Below the pieces are notes generated by a model. It saw only the letters and a program-made list of their open reading frames with translations, had not been told where the DNA came from and searched no databases. The translations under genes were made by a program, and so were the position numbers. Below, in pieces: positions 23,958-36,387 of a DNA stretch of 64,000 nt. Source of the stretch: Hordeum vulgare subsp. vulgare (lineage: Eukaryota > Streptophyta > Magnoliopsida > Poales > Poaceae); the NCBI RefSeq assembly GCF_904849725.1, contig NC_058521.1:144860744-144924743 (forward strand), written 5' to 3'. The first letter of the stretch is position 1, and the number at the start of each line of letters is the position of its first letter.

Positions 23958-26900
23958 TCACTTATTGGCAGTTGAGGAAGACGCGTGAGGATTCTTGGGA
24001 GCACGCTTCCTCCTTGGACCAGTGGCAGTGTCTTGTTGTTCTTCATCAGATTCTGCAGTGCGGAATGAAGAAAAAGAACTGTCCTCAAGGTCTGGAACTG
24101 GAATTGGCCTAAATTTCTTCTTTGGTGGCCATGACCAGTCGAAGTCCTGTGTAAACTCTAATTCTTCAGGTTCAGTTGGAGTCTTCAAATGAGCCAGTGT
24201 GGCCCACGTGCGATCAAAAACCTCATGAAGATAGTGATGATTAATCTTCACTGCATTCTGAGTCTCATTGAGGGTTTTCACAATGGCGCCGAACTGGCAT
24301 TTGACCCACTTGTGTTTGCGATCTACCTTTTGATGAAGACTAAGGTAGCTCTCTGGTATTCATCACCCTTGGAGCAACTGGACTTGGCGGCTGTGTCTCA
24401 GTATCATCCCATGAAGAATATGCATCTGGTTCGCGAAACTGGCCATCAAGGGGCCGACTGCCTTCATCGATCACAGACTTGCCCTTTCCTTCAACTGGCT
24501 CGAATGTCTTCTTGTTGACTCTGATCGGAGGAATATATCCAAGGTGATTATTGAAATCAGCATGATAGTTGATGCCTGACCTGCGTCTGATGAATCTCAT
24601 GATCCATGGAGCGTAAATCTTCAGGTCAAAAGGTGACATAGCATTGTCCGCCAGAGTCCTCAAGAAGAAATCGTGAATGTTTATGGGAATGCCATGGATG
24701 ATTGGCGCAAGAACACTACAGAGGATTCTGTAAATAGTCCTGGGTTCATACTTCAGTTCATGGACCAGGAAAGTTGTTCTTGGTGGTTGGTCCTTCGCCA
24801 AAGGCTTCATGAGGACTTCCATCACCTTATTTGGCAGCTCTCCTTCATCATACATTTTCACGGCCTGTTCTGAAGGAATTGACACAAGAAGTTCTCGCAA
24901 CAGCTCGTTTGCAGGGGCCTTGAAGTGTGTGTGCTGCGTCATCCAATCCAACACCCAAGTGTTGATATCTGTTGGATCTCCAGAGATATGCAGAGTTGCA
25001 TAGAATTGAAGAACGATGTCACTGTTCCAATCGCAGATATCAGAGCAAAGAGGGAGCAGTCCTGCTTCGTGAAGAACGTTGAGGACTGGGGCGAAGCAAG
25101 GGATTTATTCAAGCTCAGCATGCGGAATATGCCTGTGCTGAAATATTTTGTTTCTTCCACAAAGCACAAATGCATAGTAGTTGAGCTGAGTCCTTGTCCA
25201 AAACGTCATGTGCCTGATGCGAGGCGTGTCATAGGGATTTTCTCCGATGAAATACATGCATTCTTCATAGAACGCTTCCTTCTGAAACTTTGGCCGCTTG
25301 GAGAAGGGCTGATGCTGCATAGGCTAAAGATTTTGCTTCTTCCCTTGAGGAGAGACAATCATGGCAGTCTCCGGATTGACAACTACAAGAGCAGTCTCTG
25401 TATTTGGCGCAGGGGCATTTTCTTCAGCATGTTCCTCAGGATGAGGAATTTCATCAGCTTGTGCCTCAGGTTGAGGATTTTGCTCCGGGTGAGGATTTTC
25501 TTCTGCCTGAGCCTCTGGTTGAGGGTTTTGCTCAGGAGGAGGAATCTCTTCATGTTGAGCCCCAGGTTGAGGATTTTGCTCAAGATTTGAATTTTCTTCA
25601 GGCTGAGGATCTTCTCCTTGGTTTTCCTCAGCTTGAGGAGTTTGCTTGGTGGAAGAGCCAAATTCTTTAGGTAGTGCAGCTGATCCTTTAGTACGTTCTA
25701 CAGGAGGAATGAATGTCTGAGGACTGTCATCAATTTGAATTTCCTCATCAGTGTGTTCCTCAGACTCAACGGTCTTCATTTCCTCATCAGTCATATGCTC
25801 CTTGTCTTCGCTCTCGAAGGTAACCATTTCATAGGATGGAGCAATCTTGAGCGGCACCAGATCCAAAGGAGCATTTTCATTAAGAGATTTGAGGCGCTTG
25901 GCCTCAGTTGATTCTGGTGTTGAGGAAGCTTTTCTTTTCTTAGCTTCCTTTTCTACAACCCTGGTTTTCTTCACGTCTGATGCATACGGAGTCATTTTCT
26001 TCACCTTTGAAGGTTTTGGTGAAGGTATTTTCTCTTCAGGAGTCGGAGTTGTATCCGTCCTGGCAGTTTCCTCAGCTGAAGCATTTTCTTCAGCTGGAGC
26101 AGATTCATCAGCTGGCTTAGACGCATCAGCTGGAGCAGTTTCATCAGCTGGCTTAGATGCATCAGCTGGAATTTCCTTGGCTATTTCCTCAATAGACGGT
26201 GCATCAGCACGGCTTTCTTGAGGCATTTCATTAGCAGGGGTGGGTTGTTCTTCCTCTATCTCAGGCAGCTGTGGTGTTGCTGGAGGGGCAGCCTTTTTGT
26301 CATAATCATCAATTGCGCTGGTAGCAAACTTGATGTAATTGTTCTTGAGACTTTGACGATCAGATAGCTTGGTATACTTGTCTGTCAAAGTCTTCAATTC
26401 TGCCTGGGTGGACACAAGAGCATCAGGCGTCAAGCTGAGGAGATTTTGTTTGAGGAATTTCTCCTTCTTCAGCTTCGTAGCCTTCACTTGTTTGGCTTGC
26501 GTTTCCTTCCACTTGGCCTCGTTGATGAAAGTGGCCACCATGTGGCTGATGCCTGGGGGAAGCTTCAAGTCATCAATATGTGTGTTTGGGTCATCATACC
26601 AAAGATTGATGTAGTCCAAAAGGACTTTTGGGTCCATGGCCGGAGGAATGGCGCTGCCTGAAGCTTGAGCAACCCTCTCCTGGTTGTTTCTGATGATTGT
26701 CTGTAGAGTCTCATCATCATATTCATCACTGCCTTCTGATGCAGAAGGGACGTCGATGATTTTTCCTGGGCTGGGTCTGGTTCCTCTTCCAGCAGTCACC
26801 TTAGTCTTCATTGGTGTTGGTGAAGACTTTATCTCTGAGCTCGTTGCAGAAGGAACAAAGGAGCTGGAGACAGTAGGCAGTTGCTTCACAATCTGCTTGT

Positions 26901-27603
26901 GTTCAGGCTTTGAAGCCTTTGGTGTTCCTGAGGGTTTTGGCGTAGATGCAGGTGTAGCCTTCTGAAGCAATTTCTCGTGAGGCTTTGAAGCCTTAGATTT
27001 CTGTGGCACAGGCTTCACTTGAGGAATGGTTGTGCCAGAAGTTTTAGCGGCTGAGGAGGTGGCTGCAGCAGCAGCAGCAACAACAAATTATTTATCAAAT
27101 TTCCTCACGGTGGCTTCTGCTTGCTTCTGAAGCTTTGACAAGTGTTTTGTCTTTTCCTCAGGATATTCATCAATTGTCTTGAGGCTTGAAGGATGGGCAT
27201 CTGGATAATCCTCTAGAGGATGCCTTTTTCCAGGTGGCTTAAGAGCGAAATTCTTCGTGTACTTTGGAGTGACGAATCTGTATTCTTTCCACTCCTTAGC
27301 CCACCGACATTCTATCTTTTGAAGCCTTATTTTCCTCTTTGGCATTGTCTCTTGCTCATCAGGCATGCAGTATTCCAAGTAAATATCCTCAGGGATATCA
27401 ATGGCAGTGTTCTGCTCGAGCTTCTTGCCACCCTTTTGCTTCTTGTCATCTTCCATTTTCTTCAGCTTAGGCTTTTGCTGAGGAAATTGTACTCTTGAGG
27501 ATTCTAATGATACTGGCATATTTTCTTCAAGAAACACTGCAAATGAGTTAAGTTGATGAGAACCTAGAGATTCACCAGCTGACATTTTTGTACGTGTGAA
27601 CAT
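23958..27603 (-). pseudogene. Large env-position ORF of element B (about 1,200 codons, four breaks)
   Basis: Starting at ATG 27603 one frame runs to 24340, broken by in-frame stops at 27086-27088, 25324-25326 and 25105-25107. A frameshift near 24345-24355 then leads into the frame ending at 23958. The N-terminal ~170 residues are basic and mixed (IECRWAKEWKEYRFV). Residues ~190-760 are low complexity, rich in P, E, K, A and T, with tandem repeats of the types ADASKPADE and EQNPQPEAQ. The C-terminal ~450 residues look globular (MYFIGENPYDTPRIRHMTFWT, VLQFYATLHISGDPTDIN). They resemble the unknown plant transposon/env-like proteins found after pol in Sireviruses. No signal peptide or clear membrane segment is visible, so an envelope function is not shown. 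Function unknown. Confidence 0.75.
25400..25640 (-). repeat. Tandem Gln/Pro/Glu repeats in env-position ORF
   Basis: At least three imperfect units of the form PEQNPQPEAQ(A/H)EE, about 48 bases each, visible in DNA as repeated GAGGATTTTGCTC. Such repeats expand and shrink easily. An alanine/aspartate repeat (KPADE, APADAS) lies at about 26060-26170. Confidence 0.7.
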
Positions 27604-28340
27604 AGTATAGTTGCGAGGAATTTGAAGAGGTCATATGCGTTCTCAGATTTGAAGAAATCAAAAATTTTAAAGTTGAGGAATTTGACCAGTGGGTTGAGGA
27701 ATTTGTCTAAGCACTCTGATCTTGGGTTCCAGAATTGTATAGATTCGAAAATTTGTACAATTGAGGAATCTCATGAAGACTTTTAGTTGCTTAGTGAAAT
27801 TCATCAACAGTTGAGGAATAAGCAGAGTTTGAGGAATAGAGACTGATAGACACTTGAGGAAAAACAGATTCCACGAATCTAAGGTAAAATAGTAGATTGA
27901 AAGGGACTGTAAAAATAGGGTTTTATTTACCCTATATAGCGCGCACGAAGAACAAAGGAAGAAGTAGCAGTAGATGCTCTTCGGTGCGAGTCCACTGCGC
28001 CCTAACTTGGCAACAAAGGATAGCTACGGCGGCGGCGGATGAAGACGTTCCGATTCCGGCGTGATTTCGACGACGGAGAGGTCGAGGCAGTGAAGCTTTT
28101 CCTCGTCGGCGACGAAACTTCTAGCGGTGGTGCTAGGGCTTTGTTGTAGTGGAGAGGAGGTCGAGAGAGAATGAAGAGTTTTGACCGGAGGGGGTAAGGA
28201 CATATTTATAGCTTAGGTGAAAACTATTCGGCCGATTCTTTCAGACCGAACTACCCCTGCCCTTTCGTCTCCGCAGAACACGTGTAGCAACCGTTTAAAG
28301 CGGTGGAGATCGTGCTTATCTGATCGTGGGAAGTGGGGTT
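27604..28340 (-). promoter_or_regulatory. Host-like promoter and 5' leader upstream of the env-position ORF
   Basis: Read on the minus strand this has a G-box CACGTG (28284-28279), a TATA box CTATAAATA (28211-28203) about 70 bases further on, and then a pyrimidine-rich leader (CTTCATTCTCTCTCGACC, CTCCTCTCCACTACAAC, AGCCCTAGCACC). This leader is quite unlike the rest of the element and very like a plant nuclear-gene 5' UTR. A second TATA-like CTATATAGGG lies at about 27943-27934. The block differs from the LTR promoter in sequence. Several upstream ATGs lie between 27634 and 27800. It may be an internal promoter for the ORF at 27603, or captured host DNA. Inference only. Confidence 0.5.
28203..28211 (-). 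promoter_or_regulatory. Internal TATA box of element B
   Basis: CTATAAATA in sense, followed by TGTCC; about 600 bases before the ATG at 27603. Confidence 0.5.
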
Positions 28341-29010
28341 CAGTTACTGTGTAACAATATAAAAATAATTTTGAGGATTTGAGGATTTTGTTACAAAATC
28401 ATCAGCTGACAAGGACGCGGTGAGGATTTTGAACAAAGTTTCAAGTAGAACGCATATGAAGAATTGAATAGACTGGGTGAGTATAGCATAAAGGGGAAGT
28501 AGGGTCCGATCACATTCACTTAGATGAAATATCAAGTTGAAGAAATAGCTATAAGTGAATGTTGTTAAGGACTTTGAAATCACAGTATATATATACATAT
28601 TTAGGCAAATGAAAATCATCAAGTGTTTTTGAAGATTTTGATAAACTTGAGGATTTTGTGAAAAAGCATCATGTTGATGAATTTTAGCTTTGAAGAAAAA
28701 CAATTTTGAAGAACACTTTGAAGAAAATCAACTTTGAAGAAATTCAGCTTTGAAGAAATTCAACTTGAGGAATTTCAAGTTGGGTGGTGGCGTGACCCAC
28801 CGTATAAGAATGTTGATTTCAGACGCTGCGTACAATTATCGTAGGGCCCTCAGAATCAATTTCTTCGTTAATTTCCTCACACTAAGAGTGATATTCTTCA
28901 TTGGTTGAAGAAAATCGATTCTTCGTGTGTTTTACCCCTAAGTCATCAATTTTGCATAAGTATTAGGATGTGTGCATGTTTTTACAAAACATTTGAAGAT
29001 TCTAAGATAT
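28341..29010 (-). other. Spacer between RNase H and internal promoter of element B
   Basis: AT-rich, full of GAGGATTTTG and GAAGAAATTCAAC units on the plus strand. One 119-codon ORF (28703-28344) is hydrophobic and unconvincing. I see no domain. Confidence 0.45.
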
Positions 29011-32000
29011 TTAGCTCACACCACAACTTGCAAAACCTTTTCTCATCCAAGGGCTTAGTGAAGTATCTGCTAGTTGATCGTCAGTCTTCACGTGGTCGAT
29101 GAGTATGTTGCCGTTGAGGACATAGTCCCAAAGAAAATGATGACGAATCTGGATGTGCTTAGTCTTCAAGTGATGTACTGGGTTGTATGCAATCTTGATT
29201 GCACTCTCATTGTCGCAGTAGAGAGGCACATTCTTCATGTTGACGTAGTCCTTGCGGGTTTGTTTCATCCATAGCAATTGAGCACAACATGAACGAGCGG
29301 CAATGTACTCAGCTTCGGCAGTGGAGAGTGAAACGCAGTTCTGCTTCTTTGAGGACGAGCAGACTAATGATCTTCCGAGGAAATGACATGTGCCAGAGGT
29401 TGACTTGCGATCCACATGGTCACCAGCATAGTCAGAATCAGAATATCCCACAAGATGAAGATTTGAGCCCTTGGGGTACCATAATCCTAGTGTTGGTGTG
29501 TGATCTAAGTATCGAAGAATATGCTTCACAGCCTTATGGTATGATTCCTTTGGTTTTGCTTGAAAACGTGCACACATGCAAACACTAAGCATCATATGTG
29601 GCCTAGATGCACACAAGTACAGTAAAGAACCAATCATGGAGCGATATACCTGCTGATCGAATTCTTTACCATTTTCGTCAGGGCAGAGGTGGCCGTTGGT
29701 AGGCATGGGAGTCTTGGCACCTTTGCATTCATGCATGTCGAATTTCCTCAGGACATCCTTGAGGTATTTCTCCTGTGATATGAAGATCCCGTTGCGTTGT
29801 TGACGAATTTGAAGACCCAAGAAGAATTTCAGCTCCCCCATCATAGACATTTGATATTCTTCACTCATCATGTAAGAAAATTCATCACAGTAATGTTTGT
29901 CAGTACAGCCAAATATGATGTCATCGACATATATCTAGCACACAAATAGTTTATTATCATAGGATTTAGTGAAAAGAGTTGGATCGAGTGAACCAGGCTT
30001 GAAGCCTTTCTTCATGAGGAATTCCCTCAACGTATCGTACCACGACCGAGGGTCTTGCTTGAGACCATAGAGCACCTTTTTGAGTCTGAAGACTTTGTCT
30101 GGATTCTTTGGATCCTCAAAACCTGGGGGCTGAGCAACATATACTTCTTCCTCAAGCTTACCATTGAGGAATGCACTTTTCACATCCATTTGATATAAGA
30201 TAATGTTATGATGATTAACATAAGCAAGTAGTATTCGAATAGCTTCAAGTCTAGCAACAGGTGCAAAAGTTTCATCTAAATAAATTCCTTCAACCTGTGT
30301 GTAGCCATGGGCTACAAGTTGTGCCTTATTCCTCACCACTTGACCATCCTCATCTTGCTTGTTTTGGAAAATCCACTTGGTGCCGAGGATATTGTGCTTG
30401 CAAGGATTTGGTCGTTTGACGAGCTCCCATACGTCATTCAGCTTGAATTGAAGAAGTTTGTCTTGCATGGCTTGAATCCACTCCGGTTCCATGAAAGCCG
30501 CAACAACTTTTGAAGGTTCTGTGATAGACACAAAGGAAAAATGCCCACAAAAGTTAACTAAGTGTGAAGCTTTTGAGCGAGTGAGAGGACCTGGCGCGTT
30601 GATGTCATCGAGGATTTTGTCAAGTTCTACTTCATTTGCAATCCTCGGATGAGCTGGTTGAGGATTTCGTCTAGGCTGAGGAATTGGCTCTGGAGCAATT
30701 TCCTCAGGAGCATCTTCTTGATTTTCATCAATGCTGGGAATGATTTCTTGATCAATTTCCTCTGTGGGAACAATGTCTTCAGTAGCTTTGAGCTTTATTA
30801 CTTCCTCATGAGACAACTTATCTGGATCAGGAGGCAATTGCTCTCTTTGAGAGCCATTAGTTTCATCGAACCGCACATCTATAGTTTCATCAACCTTGTT
30901 GTGATAGGTGTTGAAGACTTTGTAGGTGTGCGAGTCCTTTCCATAACCAAGCATAAAATCCTCATGTGCCTTAGGTGCAAACTTTGAGCTATGGTGAGGA
31001 TCTCTAATCCAGCATTTTGCACCGAAAACTTTGAAATAACTTACACTGGGTTTCTTGTCAGTGAGGAGTTCATATGAGGTTTTCTTGAGGAATTTGTGAA
31101 GATATACTCTGTTGATGATATGGCATGCAGTATTGATTGCTCCAGGCCAGAAATGACGAGGAGTCTGATATTCTTTAAGCATGGTTCTTACCATCTCAAC
31201 TAGAGTCTTGTTCTTTCTTTCAACGACACCATTCTGTTGAGGAGTATAAGGAGCAGAAAATTCGTGAGTAATACCAAGTTCATCAAGATAATTATCAAGA
31301 CTAGTGTTTTTGAATTCTGTTCCATTATCACTCCTGACGTGTTTGATCTTGACGCCGAAGTTCGTTGAGGCCCTTGAGGAAAATCGTTTGAAGACTTCTT
31401 GCACTTCAGTTTTATACAAAATCATATGCACCCAAGTGTATCTGGAATAATCATCAACTATGACAAAGCCATATAAAGATGCTGCATTTGTGAGAGTGGC
31501 ATAATGAGTAGGTCCAAATAGATCCATGTGAAGCAATTCAAATGGACGAGTAGTGGTCATGATGGTCTTCGAGAGGTGCTTGGATCTGGTCATTTTCCCA
31601 CACTCACAAGCACCGCAGAGGTGGTCCTTGAGGAATTTGACCGATTCGATGCCGATGACATGCTTCTTATTCACGAGCGTGTGCAAATTTCTCATGCCTG
31701 CATGACCAAGTCTTCGATGCCACAACCACCCTTCCGAGGTTTTTGCTAGTAAGGAAGTGGTTGGTTGAGGACGTGTAGAGAAATCAACAGTGTACGAATC
31801 CACTCTTCTAACACATTCGAAGACTTTGGATCTGTCAGATTTCATGATGACAACACATCTATATCTTCTAAAGATAACAACCATATCAAGAGCACAAAGC
31901 ATTGAGACTGACTTGAGGTTAAACCCAAGGGATTCAACAAGCATCACTTTGTCCATGTGCATGTCCTTGGAAATAGCCACTTTGCCAAGTCCCAATACCT

Positions 32001-32126
32001 TGCTTTTACCTTTGTCAGCATAAGTGATTTGCTTCAGGGTTGATGGAGTTAGTGGCATATTCATCAGCAAGCTTTTGTCACCAGTCATGTGATGTGTGCA
32101 GACACTATCAAGAACCCACTCAGTAC
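29011..32126 (-). pseudogene. Element B protease-integrase-RT-RNase H polyprotein (nearly intact)
   Basis: One frame runs from the protease motif [14 protein letters not shown] (about 32126-32082) to 29011, broken only by a TAG at 29935-29937. The protease D-S-G is D-S-V here. The pre-integrase finger is present ([15 protein letters not shown]). The integrase triad is complete: D in MDLFGP, D in RSDNGTEF, E in GVVERKN. RT blocks include [15 protein letters not shown] and [12 protein letters not shown]. The stop sits one codon before IYVDDIIFG, the RT catalytic loop. RNase H residues are present (YSDSDYAG, AEAEY, CDNESAI). The C-terminus shifts frame after DDQLADT. This is the usual Copia pol order and length; it is inactive because of the stop and the protease change. 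Confidence 0.92.
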
Positions 32127-32367
32127 TCTTGGGTTTGTCATCCTGCAGATGAATTAGTACAGCTTACCATCTCATATGCTTCAGACTTGAAGAATATGAT
32201 ATCAATTTCATCAGATAGGAATTTCATCATAAACAGTAATTATGAGGACGTGTGAAATATTTTTATTTCAGCAATATTAGCTTGCGTCCTATCAAACATT
32301 TTCCTCAGGTCTCCAGAAAATTCTTCAGATGATGATTTTCATCTGGAGACCTGACATGCAGAAGTGA

Positions 32368-34910
32368 TTAGTTCAATTTCTTCACCACCCACATCTGAAG
32401 GGGTGGTAAAGCATTCATCATCCCGCGAGCACCATATGAGAACGGGGGCATTGAAGCTAATGCACTTCTCTTAACAGTAGGGGGGTTAAAGTACTCAAAT
32501 GAATATGCAGAGGATTTCTTTGAGGATTTATGAACATAATGATTTGAAGAATAACGCTCATATTCATATCCCTTGTAATTTCCCTGCATGTTAGAAGCAT
32601 TAGCATGGGTACGAGTATAGTATTGACCAGTTGAGGATTTTGATCCTCTTGAAGAATTTGGTCCTCCTGAGGAATTTGATCTGGGGTTCAAATTCTTCAT
32701 AGGTGGTGTCATGAGGACATTTACCTGAAGATTTTCAAGGCAACTTTTCGGAACCCAGATTTTCCTCAGGGAGGCCCATTCCTGCACTTAGTTCCAACAT
32801 ATCGAGCAAATACTTCACCAGATTGATTGTTGAACAGTTTATAGTTGGAGTCAAATGACTCATTTGAGGAATAGGATAATTCACATGCAAAGCCTGTTAG
32901 ATTTGATGGATCAAAAGGAGGCCCTTTTGCGCAACCCATGAAGTTTTGGGATACTGCTCAGGTTTCCAGTATGATCCATCCGCATTCAATTTTCTTTCAA
33001 AGGCAATTCCTTCTTTCCTCGGGTTCCTATTCAAGATCTTATTTTGAGCACATCGCAAAGGGTTTGGTGTCCTTTAGACTTTTGTATATGCCTGTCACAT
33101 ACAATTCCTTCAGCCCTGCATTTTCATCAGTGACATTTGTGGTTTCCTCAAGTGAGGAATTTGACACTACAGGAGCAGTTGAAGAATTTGTAGCAATATA
33201 AGCATTTGATGATTCTGGTGAAGAATTATCAGTTTCATGTTCGATGCATTTAAGACACGGAGGAATGAATTCACCCTGAGCAGCACTGATCTGTTGAGCT
33301 AGTAATGAATCATTTTCCATACGAAGATCATCATGAGAAATCCTCAGCTTCTCAAGATCAAGTTTCCTTTGAAGAAAGTCATAGGAAAGTTTCTCATGAT
33401 CAGCGAGGAGTGTAACATGATGATCTTGAAGATTATCCAATCTGGACTGAAGACTTTTCATATCTTAAGTGAGGATTTGGGTAAGATTCATTTCATCATT
33501 CAACAGATCATCGCTTCTGTCTAGCAGTTTCTCAAGCTTTTCTAGGGCAGTTTGTTGTTTAGTAGCAATGCTAGCAAGTTTACGGTAACTGGGTTTTTTA
33601 TAATCATCAGGTTCACAGTCACTTGAATCAGAGGAGGAAGCATCATTCGGTACCTTTGAACCTCTTGCCATGAAGCAATAGGTTGGAGCGAAGTCATCAG
33701 CATGGTCATTAGTGTGGATGGTGTTATCATTTTCTTCAAGGTTGAAGATTGACTTGCTGACGAATGTGGTTGCCAGTGCAAGGCTAGCCTGTCCAGATTC
33801 CGAGTCTTCATCAGAACCCTCCTCTTCATCACATTCCTCGGATTCTGCCTCAGAATCCATTTCCTTGCCAATAAGTGCCCGAGCCTTTCTGAAACTAGTC
33901 TTCTTGTGCGATGAGTACTTTGAGGATGAGGATTTTGAAGATTTCTTCTTTTTCTTCGAGTCATCAGAACTTTCATCCTTGTATTTCTTTTTCTTTGATT
34001 CCTTTCCCCAATGAGGACAATCAGCAATGTAGTGACCTGATTTCTTGCATTTGTGGCAGGTTCTTTTCTTGTAGTCCTCAGATGAAGATTCTGATTTCCT
34101 CATATCTCTTCTTGAAAATTTACCAAACTGGCCACGTCTTGTAAACTTCTGGAATTTCCTCACGAGCATTGCAAGCTCCTATCCAAATTCTTCAGGATCA
34201 CCAATGCTACCATCTGAGTCTTCTTCTTCAGATGAGGAAATTGCTTTGGCCTTCAGTGCACGAGGTCTAGAATAGCTTGGTCCATATAGATCTCTCTTTT
34301 CTTCTTGTTGGAATTCATGAGTATTGAGTCTTTGGAGTATATCAGCAGGATCAAGCATCTTGTAGTCTGGTCTTTCTTGAATCATCAGAACTAAAGTATC
34401 AAATGAAGAATGCAAAGATCTTAGCAGTTTCTTCACAACTTCATGATCAGTAATGTCTCGAGCTCCGAGTGCTTGCAGTTCATTTGATATGTCAGTGTGG
34501 CGATCAAAGGTATCTTGGCAGCTTTCATTGTCAAGCCTCTTGAAGCGATTGAAGAGATTGCGAAGAACATCAACATGAGAATCACGCTGGGTTGATACTC
34601 CTTCATTAACTTTGGACAGTCTTTCCCAGATAAGTTTTGCTGAGCCCAAAGCACTCACTCTGCCATATTGACCTTTGCTCAGATGGCCATAGATGATATT
34701 CTTCGCTTGAGAATCAAGTTTCTTGAATTTCTTCACATCAGCGGCAGAGACAGTAGCAGTGACGATAGGGACACCATGTTCCACAATATACCAGAGATCA
34801 TTGTCAATAGCTTGTAGATGCATCTGCATCTTGGTATTCCAGAAGAGAAAGTCCTTTCCTTCGAAAGTAGGACATCCTGCAGTAACCTTGATCATGCCTG
34901 CTGTCGACAT
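32368..34910 (-). pseudogene. Element B gag with CCHC knuckle and coiled coil (broken)
   Basis: One frame from ATG 34910 to 33039, broken by stops at 34179-34181 and 33465-33467. Residues ~1-240 form a UBN2-type Copia capsid domain (VLRNLFNRFKRLDNESC, VVKKLLRSL). A CCHC knuckle CHKCKKSGHYIADC lies at about 34060-34020, followed by a Lys/Ser-rich stretch and an acidic stretch. A heptad-rich coiled coil (LDNLQDHHVTLLADHEKL) lies at about 33440-33300. A frameshift near 33050 leads to the SN-rich tail in the pol frame (32787-32368). Sirevirus Gags are known for this C-terminal extension, reported to bind dynein light chain-like proteins. Between 32367 and 32127 only stop-rich linker is present. 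Confidence 0.88.
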
Positions 34911-34963
34911 AACTAAAACTCCAGGTGGTTAAAGCAAAATCACACAGAACAAGGGGGTACCTT

Positions 34964-34975
34964 GCTCTGATACCA
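34964..34975 (-). other. Primer-binding site of element B
   Basis: TGGTATCAGAGC on the minus strand, complementary to the 3' end of initiator Met-tRNA, two bases inside the 5' LTR. Canonical for Copia. Confidence 0.9.
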
Positions 34976-35818
34976 ATTGAAAGTGCGTTATATCGACTAG
35001 AGGGGAGGGGGTGGATAGGAGATTTTTAGAATTTCATCACTGAGGAAATTCCTTTTGAGGAAATTCCTCACTCATGACTAAATTACAGCGGAAACAACAA
35101 AGGATCAGGAGTGGAAATATCACTACAACAATTTTCAAGGTGACGAATATGAAAAGCAGTTTGCACAGTATGAAGGCACAGAGAAAACATGTGAAGAATA
35201 ACTTGCATGAAGAATTTGGGGTTGAGGAATTTCACGGAAAGTCCTCAGCAAATTCTTCAAACACAGACAATGAAAATCTTCAACATACAATATGAGGAAT
35301 TGAAAGAGTTGAAGAAATGGAACCCGTTTCACAGTGAAGACAGTGGTTGATGACCCAGTTCCAACTGCAGTGACAGTTGTACATCTGGTTTGGAGCGGCT
35401 TGGTATTGAAACCAAAAAACACACAGTCCCGGGACACACAATCCCTACCGTATTCTCCTTGGGCTAAGAACACACAGTCCTCACCCAACACTCATGGTAA
35501 GTCTTCAGGACAGACTTCCAAACCCTCACAAACTTGGTCACCTGGCGATCGACAATTGACTGCTGGATTGCTCTAGACCACATGACGCCTAACCGTCTAG
35601 AGGATGCACAGTCCTCAAATGTAAAAGGCTTCAGTCTCACCCAGGAACAACTTCTTAAGTGATGCTCAATCACTTGGTTTTTGGTTTGTGGTTTGGTGTT
35701 TGGGGTATTTCCTCACTGATGAATTACTCTTGAAGACTCTGAGGAATTTTGGTTACTCTTATGAAAAGTGTCAGTTTCTAACGGAGCAGCCAACCAGCTA
35801 ATGGTTGTGCGGGGCGGC

Positions 35819-35827
35819 TATTTATAG
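35819..35827 (-). promoter_or_regulatory. TATA box of element B 5' LTR
   Basis: CTATAAATA in sense, conserved in all LTRs of this family in the window. Confidence 0.6.
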
Positions 35828-36387
35828 CCTGGGAGCATCCCAAGATTATTTGACATTAACGCCCTTAAATAATATGACCGTTGGTGTGGATAAGATCAAT
35901 GATGTGGCGCGAATTGCGGTAATGGTCGGGACCCTCAACTGTGAGAGTCCTTATGTGTCTCATATTCCTCACTTGAGGCTTTTGGTAGGATTAGGATTGG
36001 GTTGAGCATCATGAGGAAATTCATTCCGAAGTGTTACCTCGACCCCCTTTAACAGTACGGTGTTCCTATGACTGAAGAGTGAAGAAAATAAAACAGACAG
36101 AATAAATCTTCATGCTTCAAAGTAATCAGATTGATTTTCTTCAGGACACACCGAATTCCTCATCTTCAATATCTTCATGAGGAATATCAATTTCATCACA
36201 ATTCCTTCGCGATTCAATTCTTCAACACAAGGCCAATTTCTTCAGCCGGAGATATACATTTTAGGGGTCAATTTTCATCGAATATTTCAAACTCCTCAGC
36301 GACTTATAGATCGTGTGTACACTTATGAACACATTAGATACTTAACCTATAAGTTTTCAAACAACCAAATCACTAAGGGGCAGTTGT

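Noticed and set aside
25404..26965. Several plus-strand ORFs of 80-124 codons
   Set aside because: They are shadows of the large minus-strand env-position ORF, caused by its biased codon use.
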